Source: DASYPQ01 sp046155895 (lineage in GTDB: Bacteria; Planctomycetota; UBA1135; GCA-002686595). Taken from it: a DNA stretch of 64,000 bases. The stretch is from the NCBI GenBank assembly GCA_046155895.1, contig JBJXFB010000178.1:1-64000 (forward strand), written 5' to 3'. Within the stretch, counting starts at the first letter, position 1. Every line of letters begins with the position of its first letter. This document shows positions 7,840 through 16,176 of this stretch, piece after piece. The position numbers and the translations under genes are program-made. The notes below the pieces were generated by a model. The model was not told the DNA's origin, did not search any database, and saw only the letters and a program-made list of their open reading frames with translations.

Positions 7840-8556
7840 GTGGAGACGCCTCCGCGACTCACGCGCGCCGAGCTCTCGCTCCTCGATCGTCTGGCGAGCG
7901 AGGAGTACGGACTTCCGATCGCGGTCCTCATGGAGAACGCCGGCCGCGGCGCCGCCGAGGAGATCCTCGCCGGGATGCGGGAGCGGGACGACAAGGGGGG
8001 AGTCGTCGGCCGCGTGGTCGTGCTCGCAGGTTCGGGGAACAACGGCGGCGACGCTTGCGTCGTCGCCCGGCATCTCTCGAACGCCGGTGTCGTCGTGGAG
8101 GTCTTCTTCGCCGGAGAGCCGCACGCGTTTGCGGATGCAGATCTGGACGCCGCGGCCAGGATGCGGCGGGTGGTGGAGCGGATGGGGATCGCCGTGGAGG
8201 GCGGCCTGGCCCGGCTCGAGGCCTCCCTCGGGCAGGCGAGCGTCGTGGTCGACGGGCTCCTCGGCACGGGCTTCCGGGGCGAGGTCCGGCCCGAGATCGC
8301 ACGCTGGATCGACGCGGTGAACCACTCGGCGCGTGAGCGCGGCACCACGGTCGTCGCCCTGGATCTGCCCTCGGGACTCGACGCCGACAGCGGCCGTCCC
8401 TCCTCTTCGACCATCGTCGCCGATGTAACCGTGACGTTCGCGGCCCGGAAGATCGGGTTCGACGCGCCGGAAGCCGCGCCCTACGTCGGCCAGGTCGTCG
8501 TCGCTCCGATCGGCGTGCCCACGGAGCTCCTCCGTCGGGTACGGGGAACCGGGTAG
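7840..8556 (+). CDS. nnrE: NAD(P)H-hydrate epimerase
   Basis: This 238-aa YjeF_N-type protein interconverts the R and S forms of damaged NAD(P)H hydrate so that the dehydratase can repair it. Diagnostic blocks are VLAGSGNNGGDACVVARHL, VVDGLLGTGFRG and VALDLPSGLDADSG (family DxPSGxDADTG), then DVTVTFAARKIGF. The ADP-dependent dehydratase (NnrD/YjeF_C) domain, often fused in bacteria, is absent, so it must be encoded elsewhere. I place the start at the GTG at 7840. An open frame continues far upstream but runs antisense through the permease gene and has no family similarity. Confidence 0.9.
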   Translation: METPPRLTRAELSLLDRLASEEYGLPIAVLMENAGRGAAEEILAGMRERDDKGGVVGRVVVLAGSGNNGGDACVVARHLSNAGVVVEVFFAGEPHAFADADLDAAARMRRVVERMGIAVEGGLARLEASLGQASVVVDGLLGTGFRGEVRPEIARWIDAVNHSARERGTTVVALDLPSGLDADSGRPSSSTIVADVTVTFAARKIGFDAPEAAPYVGQVVVAPIGVPTELLRRVRGTG

Positions 8557-8710
8557 ACCGGCGCCCCTCCGCTCGCATTGCACAACCTTGACGGCGCATC
8601 CGCGCGCGGCGGAAGGAGCCTATTGCGCGCTGAAAGCCCGTGGTAGATTCAGCTTGGTCCCAGTCCTTCCGGGCGCAGGTTTCGATCACTCACCCTTTCA
8701 GGAGATCGTA

Positions 8711-10234
8711 ATGTCTCGTCCCTCGCTCATCACAGCCGCAGTCGCGCTCCTCGGCGCGAGCGCCACGGCCCAAAACGACATCAGCTCGCGGCTCATGCCG
8801 GTCACCGTGCCCTTCGAGCACGCCGGCATCTACCACGTGGCGACCGGCACGTGGACTCGCCACGGTTCGCTCGAGAACCTCGCCGGTCCCGACACGATCT
8901 ACAACAACAGCTGCGCGATCGGGGGAGGGCAGTACTTCGCCGCCATGGTCAGCGGCGAGAAGTGGCAGCACTCCAGCCGCGTGCCTACGACCGCCCTGAA
9001 CGGCGCGCCCACGATCGTTTCGACCTTCTATCCTCTGAGGAACGACGAAGCGCCCGGCTGCCAGACGAGCTACGTGGTGAACGGTTTCCAGATCCGCTAC
9101 TGCACGAGCCGCAACTCGATCCTCGGGAACTTCGACCAGCGGTTCGAGTTCGCGGACATGTACAACACCGGCGACTGCGGCGGCGTCGACATGATTCCGA
9201 ACGCCGGCGCATCGTTCACGGTGTCCCTGCTCCCCGGCACGGCGGCCGCCGGTCAGGTCTGCCGCATCGTGGACATCGACCTCACCGGGACGCCGTTCAC
9301 GCTCCAAGCCGACCAGGACGGCATCTACCAGGGTCCTTCGGACATGGAGACCTTCGGGTACTCCCAAGGCCCGACGACCGCGGGCATGACGACCCAGCAG
9401 CTTTCCGGACCGATCATCGCGGGCAACTTCACCTGGACCGGCGGCCCCATGCACCCGAACAGCGTGCCGTGCTCGGGCACGGACGGCACGATCTGGGATT
9501 CGCCGATCGACCTGACCGAAGGCGGCACCGGGATGTTCTCGCAGGACTTCTTCCGGATGACCGGCACGACGCCGGCACCCTCCGGCCCGGCTTGCTACAC
9601 CTTCGGCGCGGCGAGCAGCCCCCAGAACATCCACTCCGACTTCTATCTGAAGCTCTTCGCCGACGCGAACTGCCAGCCGGTGTCGCCGATGATCGGGGAG
9701 TGCTTCCCCGGCACCGGCGGTGTCCTCAACTGCCCCTGCCCGAGCCAGGCGCCCTCGAACCCGGCCGGCGGCTGCGCAAACCACGGCGCGGGCTCGACGA
9801 GCGGGGCCGTGCTGAGCGCTTCCGGCACAGCTTCGGTCACCAATGACACGGTGGTTCTCACGACCAGCAACCACCGCGCCCCCGCGGGTGGCGTCCTGAA
9901 CGTGTTCTTCAGCTACAAGCCTGGAAGCGCGACGCCTACGCCGGGCAGCGTGAGCGGTGCGGGAGTGCGGTGCATCGGCACGGGCGGGAACCTGAAGCGC
10001 CTCTACACCGAACAGGTCTTCGGCGGGACGGGCTCGGTGCCGGGCATGGGCGACCCCAGCGTCACCCAGGTGTCCGCCTCGTTCCCCAACAACCAGCACA
10101 CGATCTCCGCTGGGGAGACGCGGCATTACTTCAACGTGTATCGGGACGGACAGGCGAGCCTGCCGGCGAATTGCAACAATCCGGGCACGACCACGAACCT
10201 GACGAACATGGGCAGGATCCTGTGGGGGCCCTGA
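8711..10234 (+). CDS. Secreted protein with YxxYRD-type C-terminal domain
   Basis: This 507-aa exported protein has a signal peptide of about 20 residues (LITAAVALLGASATAQ). The N-terminal 310 residues are Cys-containing, beta-rich by composition, and match no family I recognise. From about residue 330 it carries a domain of about 175 aa shared with two other proteins in the window: CFPGTGG, CPC, GGCANHGAGSTSGAVL, SNHR, GVLNVFFSYKPG, GAGVRCIG..GNLKRLY, PGMGDPSV, RHYFNVYRDGQA, and a terminal TNLTNMGRILWGP. The ATG at 8711 is chosen because AGGAG lies 8 nt upstream. A rho-independent terminator follows. It sits in tandem with a paralogous-tailed gene, each followed by the same hairpin set. Confidence 0.8.
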   Translation: MSRPSLITAAVALLGASATAQNDISSRLMPVTVPFEHAGIYHVATGTWTRHGSLENLAGPDTIYNNSCAIGGGQYFAAMVSGEKWQHSSRVPTTALNGAPTIVSTFYPLRNDEAPGCQTSYVVNGFQIRYCTSRNSILGNFDQRFEFADMYNTGDCGGVDMIPNAGASFTVSLLPGTAAAGQVCRIVDIDLTGTPFTLQADQDGIYQGPSDMETFGYSQGPTTAGMTTQQLSGPIIAGNFTWTGGPMHPNSVPCSGTDGTIWDSPIDLTEGGTGMFSQDFFRMTGTTPAPSGPACYTFGAASSPQNIHSDFYLKLFADANCQPVSPMIGECFPGTGGVLNCPCPSQAPSNPAGGCANHGAGSTSGAVLSASGTASVTNDTVVLTTSNHRAPAGGVLNVFFSYKPGSATPTPGSVSGAGVRCIGTGGNLKRLYTEQVFGGTGSVPGMGDPSVTQVSASFPNNQHTISAGETRHYFNVYRDGQASLPANCNNPGTTTNLTNMGRILWGP

Positions 10235-10244
10235 CGGGAGTGGA

Positions 10245-10269
10245 CCTGTCAGGCCTCTGAGCTGACAGG
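10245..10269 (+). repeat. Conserved 3' hairpin, copy 1
   Basis: CCTGTCAG (10245-10252) pairs perfectly with CTGACAGG (10262-10269) around a 9-nt loop, 11 nt after the stop codon. The flanking GGATCACGCAGC and a third arm, CCTGTC (10305-10310), recur in the same order after the next gene. Confidence 0.6.
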
Positions 10270-10286
10270 ATCACGCAGCCAGCTGC

Positions 10287-10326
10287 GCGGGGCCGGCGGG
10301 TTCTCCTGTCGGCCCCGCCCTTTTTT
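10287..10326 (+). terminator. Rho-independent terminator
   Basis: A 9-bp stem, GCGGGGCCG (10287-10295) with CGGCCCCGC (10310-10318), encloses a 14-nt loop. It is followed by CC and six T residues (10321-10326). This is the clearest intrinsic terminator in the window. Confidence 0.85.
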
Positions 10327-10573
10327 CGCCCTTCCCCCCGCGGAACACCGGGCGGTCCTACCGCGTCCAGTGTCGGAGAGGCCGGGTCGGCCCTGGAGAC
10401 GGCCCCCCCGGATGCCCACCCCGACCCGGCGGGCCCGGAACCTCGTCCTTCTTTGCAGACCCTCGATTAGGATTGACCGAGGGTCGCCCCTGAGTTCCCC
10501 CCCCCGCGGCACGAGACCCGTTTTCGTCGCCGATGCCTCCTCGCGCCCATCGATCGAAGGAATCGAGCCCCGA

Positions 10574-12478
10574 ATGAAAGCCCCCCAGATCATCACAGCC
10601 ATCCTGGCTTGTTCGCTCGCGTCCCAGGCCGGGGCGCAGATGCCCACGCCGGTCGTGAAGGGGACGCTCCCCGGCGGCAAGGCCAGCCAGGTGTCGGCTG
10701 CGTACCCGGGCGGTTCGGGAGGCCAGGCCCTGCTCGGTCCCAACGACCTCTGCTCTTCGGCCACGCCGATCGCGGGTCCCGGCACCTACCCCTTCGACAA
10801 TGTCGGCGCCAACACGGACGGGTCGTCGATCTGCGGGAACATCGGCGCGGACGTCTGGTTCGACTTCACCGCCCTCTCGACCACACCGCACCGCATCCAG
10901 ACCTGCGGTCTCGCCTCATTCGACACGGTCATCGCCGTGTACTCCACGGCAGCCTGCGTCGGGGCCCCGCTCGTCTGCAACGACGACAGCTGCGCGTCCC
11001 TCCAGTCGTCCGTGACGATCTCCGCGACCGCGGCGAGCGTCTACAAGATCCGCATCGGGGGCCGCAATGCAGCGACGGGAACGGGGTCCTTCTCCGTCAC
11101 GGAGCTCTTTCCGCCCGCGAACGACTTCTGCTCGGCCCCCGTGCTCATCTCCGGTGCAGGCCCGCACTCGTTCGACAATTCGGCCGCGACCACGGGTTCC
11201 GAGGGTCAGGCGGAAATCCTGTGCGCTGGCTTCGCCAACGGGATCGGCGCCGATCTCTGGTACCGGTGGACGGCCGGCTACACGGGGACGGCCCGGATCT
11301 CGACCTGCGGACAGACCCTCGTCGACACGAAGATCGCGGTCTACCCCGGCACGCCGTCGTGCCCCGTGTCCGGCTCGGCGATTTCGTGCAACGACGACAA
11401 CTGCGGCCTCCAGTCGAAGCTCGATTTCTCCTGCACGAACGGCTCGACCTACACGATCCAGGTGGGGAGCTTCCCCGGCGCCACGCCCGGGCCCGGGACC
11501 TTCACGATCGGCCCTCCGCCGGTTGCTCCGCCGAACGACGACTGCAGCACGCCCACGCTGATCGCGGGTCGCGGTCCGCACAACTTCAACTCGGTCGACG
11601 CGACGACCGGGACCCAGGGTCAGGCCGAGGCGCTCTGCTCGGGCACGGGCATCGAGAACGACCTGTGGTTCAAGTGGACGGCGACGGCCACGGGCAACGC
11701 CACCCTGACGACCTGCGGGACCACCGCGATCGACACGAAGGTCGCGGTGTATCCGGGTTCTCCCAACTGCCCGATCGCGGGCTCGGCCCGCGGTTGCAAC
11801 GACGACAACTGCGGCGGAGTGCAGACCGCGGTCTGCTGGGGCGCCACGAACGGAGTGAGCTACATCATCCAGGTGGGGAACTTCCCGGGCGCGAGCGGCG
11901 GTGCGGGCCAGTTCAACATCTCGATCGGCTCGAGCTGCACGGGCGGGCCCATGGTCCAGAGCTGCTTCCCCGGCACGGGCGGCGTGATCTCGTGTCCCTG
12001 CGGCCAGCCCGCGAACGCGAGCGGCGGCTGCGCCAACTACGGCGCGGGCTCGACGACGGGCGCCGTCCTCAACGCGACCGGCACGCCCGATGTGAGCGCC
12101 GACACCCTGCTGCTCACCGCGAGCAACCACCGGCAGCCCGCACAGGGAGTCCTCAACGTCTTCTTCAGCTACAAGCCGGGCGGCGCGACCCCGACCACGG
12201 GCAACCCCAGCGGCGCCGGCGTGCGCTGCATCGGAGCGGGCGGCTCGCTGAAGCGGCTCTACACGGTGCAGTGCTTCGGCGGGACGGTCTCGAAGCCGGG
12301 CATGGGCGATCAGAGCGTCAGCGCGAGGTCGGCCGCCTTCACCGGTCACGCGATCGTCCCTCCCGAGACGCGGCACTACTTCAACGTGTACCGCGACGGT
12401 CAGGCGGCCGGACCCTGCGGGAACACGGCGACGAGCACCAACCTGACGAACATGGGCTCGGTGCTCTGGAGCCCCTGA
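10574..12478 (+). CDS. Secreted protein with three Cys-rich repeats and YxxYRD-type C-terminal domain
   Basis: This 634-aa exported protein has a signal peptide ending near SQAGAQ. Three repeats of about 125 aa follow at about 55-180, 185-315 and 320-455. Each begins with ND-C (NDLCS, NDFCS, NDDCS), contains a W(F/Y) strand (DVWFDFTA, DLWYRWTA, DLWFKWTA), then TCG...DT.(I/V)AVY, and ends in CNDD(S/N)C and an IQVG-type strand. They look like PPC-type beta-sandwiches with conserved disulfides. The last ~170 residues are the domain shared with its upstream neighbour (CFPGTGG, CPCGQPAN, GAGVRCIG, RHYFNVYRDGQA, TNLTNMG). No enzymatic motif is visible; a binding or surface role is likely. Confidence 0.8.
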   Translation: MKAPQIITAILACSLASQAGAQMPTPVVKGTLPGGKASQVSAAYPGGSGGQALLGPNDLCSSATPIAGPGTYPFDNVGANTDGSSICGNIGADVWFDFTALSTTPHRIQTCGLASFDTVIAVYSTAACVGAPLVCNDDSCASLQSSVTISATAASVYKIRIGGRNAATGTGSFSVTELFPPANDFCSAPVLISGAGPHSFDNSAATTGSEGQAEILCAGFANGIGADLWYRWTAGYTGTARISTCGQTLVDTKIAVYPGTPSCPVSGSAISCNDDNCGLQSKLDFSCTNGSTYTIQVGSFPGATPGPGTFTIGPPPVAPPNDDCSTPTLIAGRGPHNFNSVDATTGTQGQAEALCSGTGIENDLWFKWTATATGNATLTTCGTTAIDTKVAVYPGSPNCPIAGSARGCNDDNCGGVQTAVCWGATNGVSYIIQVGNFPGASGGAGQFNISIGSSCTGGPMVQSCFPGTGGVISCPCGQPANASGGCANYGAGSTTGAVLNATGTPDVSADTLLLTASNHRQPAQGVLNVFFSYKPGGATPTTGNPSGAGVRCIGAGGSLKRLYTVQCFGGTVSKPGMGDQSVSARSAAFTGHAIVPPETRHYFNVYRDGQAAGPCGNTATSTNLTNMGSVLWSP

Positions 12479-12488
12479 CAGGGGCGGA

Positions 12489-12513
12489 CCTGTCAAGCCC
12501 CAGAGCGGACAGG
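12489..12513 (+). repeat. Conserved 3' hairpin, copy 2
   Basis: CCTGTC (12489-12494) pairs with GACAGG (12508-12513), 10 nt after the stop codon. The same GGATCACGCAGC flank follows, and a third arm, CCTGTC, lies at 12585-12590. The order and the distance from the stop match the copy after the preceding gene. Confidence 0.55.
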
Positions 12514-12529
12514 ATCACGCAGCAAGTTC

Positions 12530-12560
12530 TTGCGAGGCTGGCTTGCGAGGCCGGCCTCGC
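12530..12560. terminator. Tandem 13-mers and palindrome between convergent genes
   Basis: TTGCGAGGCTGGC and TTGCGAGGCCGGC are contiguous direct repeats differing at one base. The second runs into the 16-nt palindrome GCGAGGCCGGCCTCGC (12545-12560). There is no T-tract. The position between two convergent stop codons suggests a shared transcription-end hairpin. Confidence 0.35.
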
Positions 12561-12599
12561 GACTTCGAGCGCGGATCACGCTCTCCTGTCGCCCAGGCT

Positions 12600-14171
12600 T
12601 CAGAAGCAGAACGGCACGGCCAGGCCGTCCGAGAAGTTGAGCCCCGTGCCCACGCCGGGATCGCGGTACAGCAGCTGGAAGTACCACGTCTGCCCGGGTG
12701 CCACGCCGGAGCCGGGCGCGGTCGCGTCGAAGTCCATTCCGGCGTCTCCGAAGAAGTTGGTGCGGACGACGGGAAGGCGGCGGATGGTCCCGCCGACGCA
12801 GAGGAACCCGTTGTACAAGGGCACGGATGCACTCGCTGGACCGTAGAAGTAGTAGGCGCTGCGCTCGGGCGGCAGATGGATCGTGCCCAGGACGAGGTTG
12901 TTCTGGCTGATGCTGCCGCTGCCGGAGGAGGTCATGTTGGCTCCCCCGGGGCCGGCCGAATTGGGCGCGGCCGTGCAGTAGTCCGCGGGCGCGGGGCACT
13001 GGCCCTCGATGCGGAAGATCTCGCCGCCGCTGGAGTCGCAGAGGTAGAGCTCGCCTTCGGCATCCTCGCCAAAGGACGTGATCGTCTGGATCGACAACGC
13101 GCCGATGGGATCGAGCTCGCCCGTGCGGATCGTGAAGTTCTGCACCGTGCCGTTGTAGGAGAAGGACCAGATCGTGCTGCTGCAGTAGTCGGCGTAGATG
13201 TAGTGCCCCTGGAAGGCGGGGATCTTCGTCCCGCGATACACGTAGCCGCCGACGACCGTGCAGCCCAAGGCGTGCGTGTAGTCCTGGATCGGGAGCACGA
13301 GGGTCGGATCCGTGCAGTTGCAGCCGCCGAGCCCCGAGCAGCTGGAGCCCTCCATGCACTTCCACCCGTAGTTCCGGCCTCCAGGGCCTCCGGCGGGCTC
13401 GAAGTCGACTTCCTCGCGCGCTCCCTGACCCACGTCGCCGATGTACATGTCCCCGGTCGTGCGGTCGAAGCTGAAGCGCCAGGGGTTCCTCCAGCCGTAG
13501 GACCAGATGTGCGGGAATGCGCTCGCGGCGAAGGGGTTCCCGGCCGCAACGTAGGTGGGCGCGTTGTCGACGTCGATGCGGAGGATCTTGCCCCAGTAGG
13601 TCGCGAGCGACTGCCCGTTGCCGATCGGGGGGTGTCCGGATCCGCTGTCGTTCGCCGCGCCGCCGTCTCCAAGGCCCACGTAGAGCATCCCGTCGGGCCC
13701 GAACTGCAGGCAACCACCGTTGTGGTTCGACTGCGGGTCCTGGAGCGGGCCGAGGATCGTCGTGAAGCTGGCGGTGTCCGCGATGTCGGGGTTCAGGCTG
13801 TCGGCCAGGTACTCCCGGACGACAGTGGCGCCCGTGGTGTCCGTGTAGTCGACGTAGAACTTCCTGTTCGTGGCGAAGTTGGGGTGGAACGCCAGGCCCA
13901 GCAGGCCGCGCTCGTCGCTGCTCACCTGCCCGCCGCCCACGATCGCGTCGATGTTCATGAACGGGGTCCCGAGGAGGACGCCGTCCTTGATGATCTTGAT
14001 CACGCCCGCATGCTCCACGACGAAGAGTCGGTGCGTGTCGCCTGGCGGCGAGGTCACGTACAGAGGCTGGGTGAAGCCGGACTGGACCAGCGTGCTGCGC
14101 AGAATCTGGCCCTGCGCGGAGCCCGCGAGGATCAGGGCGAGGACCGAGGCCGACAGGAGGGATCGCTTCAT
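12600..14171 (-). CDS. Secreted PQQ/GSDH-type sugar dehydrogenase with C-terminal YRD domain
   Basis: This 523-aa exported six-bladed beta-propeller belongs to the glucose/sorbosone dehydrogenase (GSDH, aldose sugar dehydrogenase) family. The signal peptide is SVLALILAGSAQG. Family signatures are GLLGLAFHPNFATNRKFYV, the HNGGCLQFGPDGMLYVGLGD block, GKILRIDVDN, YGWRNPWRFSFD, and DVGQGAREEVDF...NYGWKCMEG. PQQ binding and periplasmic sugar oxidation are family expectations. After about residue 395 an added module of about 125 aa carries GFLCVGGTIRRL and TWYFQLLYRD, then GLAVPFCF. This is a divergent form of the tail seen on neighbouring exported proteins. The ATG at 14171 is the first codon before the signal peptide. 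Confidence 0.86.
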   Translation of the reverse strand: MKRSLLSASVLALILAGSAQGQILRSTLVQSGFTQPLYVTSPPGDTHRLFVVEHAGVIKIIKDGVLLGTPFMNIDAIVGGGQVSSDERGLLGLAFHPNFATNRKFYVDYTDTTGATVVREYLADSLNPDIADTASFTTILGPLQDPQSNHNGGCLQFGPDGMLYVGLGDGGAANDSGSGHPPIGNGQSLATYWGKILRIDVDNAPTYVAAGNPFAASAFPHIWSYGWRNPWRFSFDRTTGDMYIGDVGQGAREEVDFEPAGGPGGRNYGWKCMEGSSCSGLGGCNCTDPTLVLPIQDYTHALGCTVVGGYVYRGTKIPAFQGHYIYADYCSSTIWSFSYNGTVQNFTIRTGELDPIGALSIQTITSFGEDAEGELYLCDSSGGEIFRIEGQCPAPADYCTAAPNSAGPGGANMTSSGSGSISQNNLVLGTIHLPPERSAYYFYGPASASVPLYNGFLCVGGTIRRLPVVRTNFFGDAGMDFDATAPGSGVAPGQTWYFQLLYRDPGVGTGLNFSDGLAVPFCF

Positions 14172-14241
14172 GAGGTCGTGTCGCGAGCGGCCGGGCTCGC
14201 GCGCGGCGCATCCGGCCGCGCGCGAACCCGCGTTGAGCCGA

Positions 14242-15126
14242 TCACCAGGTGATTTCGACCATGTTCGTGCTGTTGAACGTCTCGGCCGTGCAGAACGGCT
14301 GCCCGTCGCGGTAGTAGCTCTGGTACCAGCGCGTGCTCCCGGGCGGGTTCGGCTGGTTGAGCTGCGCCGCGCGAGCCGTGATCGACAGCTCGGCTCCTTC
14401 GGGATACGCGCTGGCTCCACTCGTCGCGGTCTTGGTCGAGAGCCGCTTGATCCCGTTGAGGCAGCGGATGCCGTCTCCGAAATTGGCGGGAGCGATCATG
14501 ACGTTGCCCTGCATGAGGATCGTGAGCGAGGTCGGCCGCGTGCCCGTGGTGATCATCACGACGTTGTCGGGGCTGACGTGGCCGGTGGCCTCGAGGAGCG
14601 CGCCGCCGTTGCCGAGCTCGTTCTGGCATCCCTTCCCCACAGCGCCCGTGTTCCCGCACGGGCAGGGCCCGGAGGTGCCGTCGCCGAAGCACATCTTCGT
14701 CCCGACCGGTGGCGCGAGCACGTTCGTGCCCCGGATCTCGCCGCCCGGGTTGGCTGTCGTGTGGATGTTCGTGTAGGTCCCGTTCGGGGAGAGGGCCAGC
14801 GCCTCATTGGTCGCGTTCGTGGCGAGGGAGCCGAAGATCGGTGACCCGAGCGGGAGTCCCCAGACGATCCCCGTCGTGGAAGTGTTGTGGAGGTGCGCGC
14901 CGTTCTGGTTGGCCGTGAGGCCCGAGAAGGAGACGCTGTACTTCAACGTGTGATTGGCGGTGTTGAGGATGTAGTCCGCGCGCCCCGTCGCCGGGGTGAC
15001 CACGGGCGGGATCTCCTGGGACCCGTCCATGAAACACTCGAGGTGGGTGATCTGCGCGCGCGCCGGGCTCGATGTCAACGCGAGGAAGAGGGCCGTGGAG
15101 AAGAAGGAGAGAGATCTTTGCAACAT
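14242..15126 (-). CDS. Secreted CHRD-domain protein with C-terminal YRD domain
   Basis: This 294-aa exported protein has a signal peptide ending at SSPARA and a CHRD domain at about residues 29-140: FMDGSQEIPPV, then YSVSFSGLTANQNGAHLH, then IHTTANPGGEIRG. CHRD domains were first defined in chordin and also occur in bacterial surface proteins, where function is unclear. From about 148 the tail contains CPCG, GDGIRCLNGIKRL, RWYQSYYRDGQPFC and a terminal NSTNMVEITW. This aligns with the tails of the two secreted proteins at 8.7-12.5 kb. AGGAG lies 9 nt upstream of the ATG. It precedes the GSDH gene by 70 nt on the same strand and may share its transcript. Confidence 0.85.
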   Translation of the reverse strand: MLQRSLSFFSTALFLALTSSPARAQITHLECFMDGSQEIPPVVTPATGRADYILNTANHTLKYSVSFSGLTANQNGAHLHNTSTTGIVWGLPLGSPIFGSLATNATNEALALSPNGTYTNIHTTANPGGEIRGTNVLAPPVGTKMCFGDGTSGPCPCGNTGAVGKGCQNELGNGGALLEATGHVSPDNVVMITTGTRPTSLTILMQGNVMIAPANFGDGIRCLNGIKRLSTKTATSGASAYPEGAELSITARAAQLNQPNPPGSTRWYQSYYRDGQPFCTAETFNSTNMVEITW

Positions 15127-15295
15127 GCGGGTGCTCCTGAACGATGGTCGCAACACGAAAGATCGAGCCTCGACCCGATTGTCCGCGCGGTTCGAGAAAC
15201 CGTCAAGGCGATCGGCCTCGCGGCCAGGGGCGTCCCTTCGAGCCCGCGTCAGTCCCACGACCACGGGGAGAGTTCGGGAGGGGAGGAGGACCGCG

Positions 15296-16090
15296 TCACT
15301 TCTTGTCGAAGATCCCGCCGGCACCCTTCAGCGCGCCCTCGATCCCCTTCAGTGCGTCTTTCACCCCGCCCTCGATCGATCCGCCGAGGCTCCCGAGGTT
15401 CCGACCCAGATCCTTGAGCAGGTCGGCCGGGAGCAGGTTCTTCCCCTCGACGAGCACCTGCTCGAGGATCGCCTTCAGGAGCGTCCGCGTCAGCTGGGCG
15501 ATGATCTCCTTCGTCTCGCCGTCGGACCGGAAGTTCTCGATCACGACGCTGGGGATGGTCAGCTCGGCCGACCCCGAGGACAGCGGCACGCCGGACAGGT
15601 GCAGGCCGGCGTGGACGTTCCGGATCTCGATCTTCCGGATCGTGAGGCGCTTTCCGGCTCCATCGGGTGCCTTCTCCTCGCCTTGCGTCGGCGGCGAGAG
15701 CTTCTCGAGGTGATCGAGGATCACGCCGTAGTTCGTGCCGGAACTCGTGCGCTCGAGGCTCACGTCGACGCCGTCGAGGACGAGTTGGTCCATCTCGATC
15801 CGCTCGGAGAGGATCGTGCTGTTCTCCCACTCGGCGCGCGCGGACTTCAGCGCGAAGAACGGCTCGCTGCGGAAGCCGGGCGGATTCGCGAGCGAGAGCC
15901 CCTGGAGGCCGAAGCGGCCCGAGAAGAGGCTCGCGTCGACGCCCTCCACCTGCGTCTCGACGCCGGTCGCGTAGGTGGCGCCCTTCTCGATGCCCGCCTC
16001 GACCAGGGAGTCGAGGAAGAGCCATCCGGCTCCGATCAGGAGGAGCGCGGCGACCAGGACGACCAGGAAGAGGCGCCGGACGATCTTCAT
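15296..16090 (-). CDS. AsmA/DUF748-like membrane-anchored protein
   Basis: This 264-aa protein has one N-terminal transmembrane helix (about residues 8-26) and a long extracytoplasmic part. Patterns such as VEGVDASLFSGRFGLQGLSLANPPGF and IEMDQLVLDGVDVSLER resemble the repeated beta-strands of AsmA and DUF748 proteins, which are associated with outer-membrane lipid homeostasis. It is shorter than typical AsmA. The C-terminus (about 215-264) is rich in Leu/Gly/Lys and may form amphipathic helices. A TAGAGT hexamer lies 9 nt before the ATG and there is no good Shine-Dalgarno sequence. Confidence 0.6.
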   Translation of the reverse strand: MKIVRRLFLVVLVAALLLIGAGWLFLDSLVEAGIEKGATYATGVETQVEGVDASLFSGRFGLQGLSLANPPGFRSEPFFALKSARAEWENSTILSERIEMDQLVLDGVDVSLERTSSGTNYGVILDHLEKLSPPTQGEEKAPDGAGKRLTIRKIEIRNVHAGLHLSGVPLSSGSAELTIPSVVIENFRSDGETKEIIAQLTRTLLKAILEQVLVEGKNLLPADLLKDLGRNLGSLGGSIEGGVKDALKGIEGALKGAGGIFDKK

Positions 16091-16099
16091 TCTCGAGGC

Positions 16100-16105
16100 A
16101 CTCTA
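16100..16105 (-). promoter_or_regulatory. -10-like box before the AsmA-like gene
   Basis: TAGAGT (minus strand) ends 9 nt before the ATG at 16090. This is compatible with a nearly leaderless transcript. Confidence 0.3.
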
Positions 16106-16176
16106 CGCCCCGTGGCCTCGGCGAGGGAAGCCCCGCGGCTCCTCCCGGGACTCGCTACCAGGAGGCGTGGAGCTTC

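Larger units (their letters stand above)
10235..10573 (+). other. Intergenic region between two paralogous-tailed secreted genes
   Basis: The first 90 nt hold an 8-bp hairpin (10245-10269) and an intrinsic terminator (10287-10326). The remaining ~245 nt carry no gene or promoter that I can defend. They are C-rich and lead to the next start at 10574 without a clear Shine-Dalgarno sequence. Confidence 0.6.

Noticed and set aside
8588..8649. Promoter for the secreted protein at 8711 (TTGACG at 8588, TTGCGC at 8623, TAGATT at 8644)
   Set aside because: Neither -35-like box has an acceptable spacing to a -10, so I did not list a promoter.
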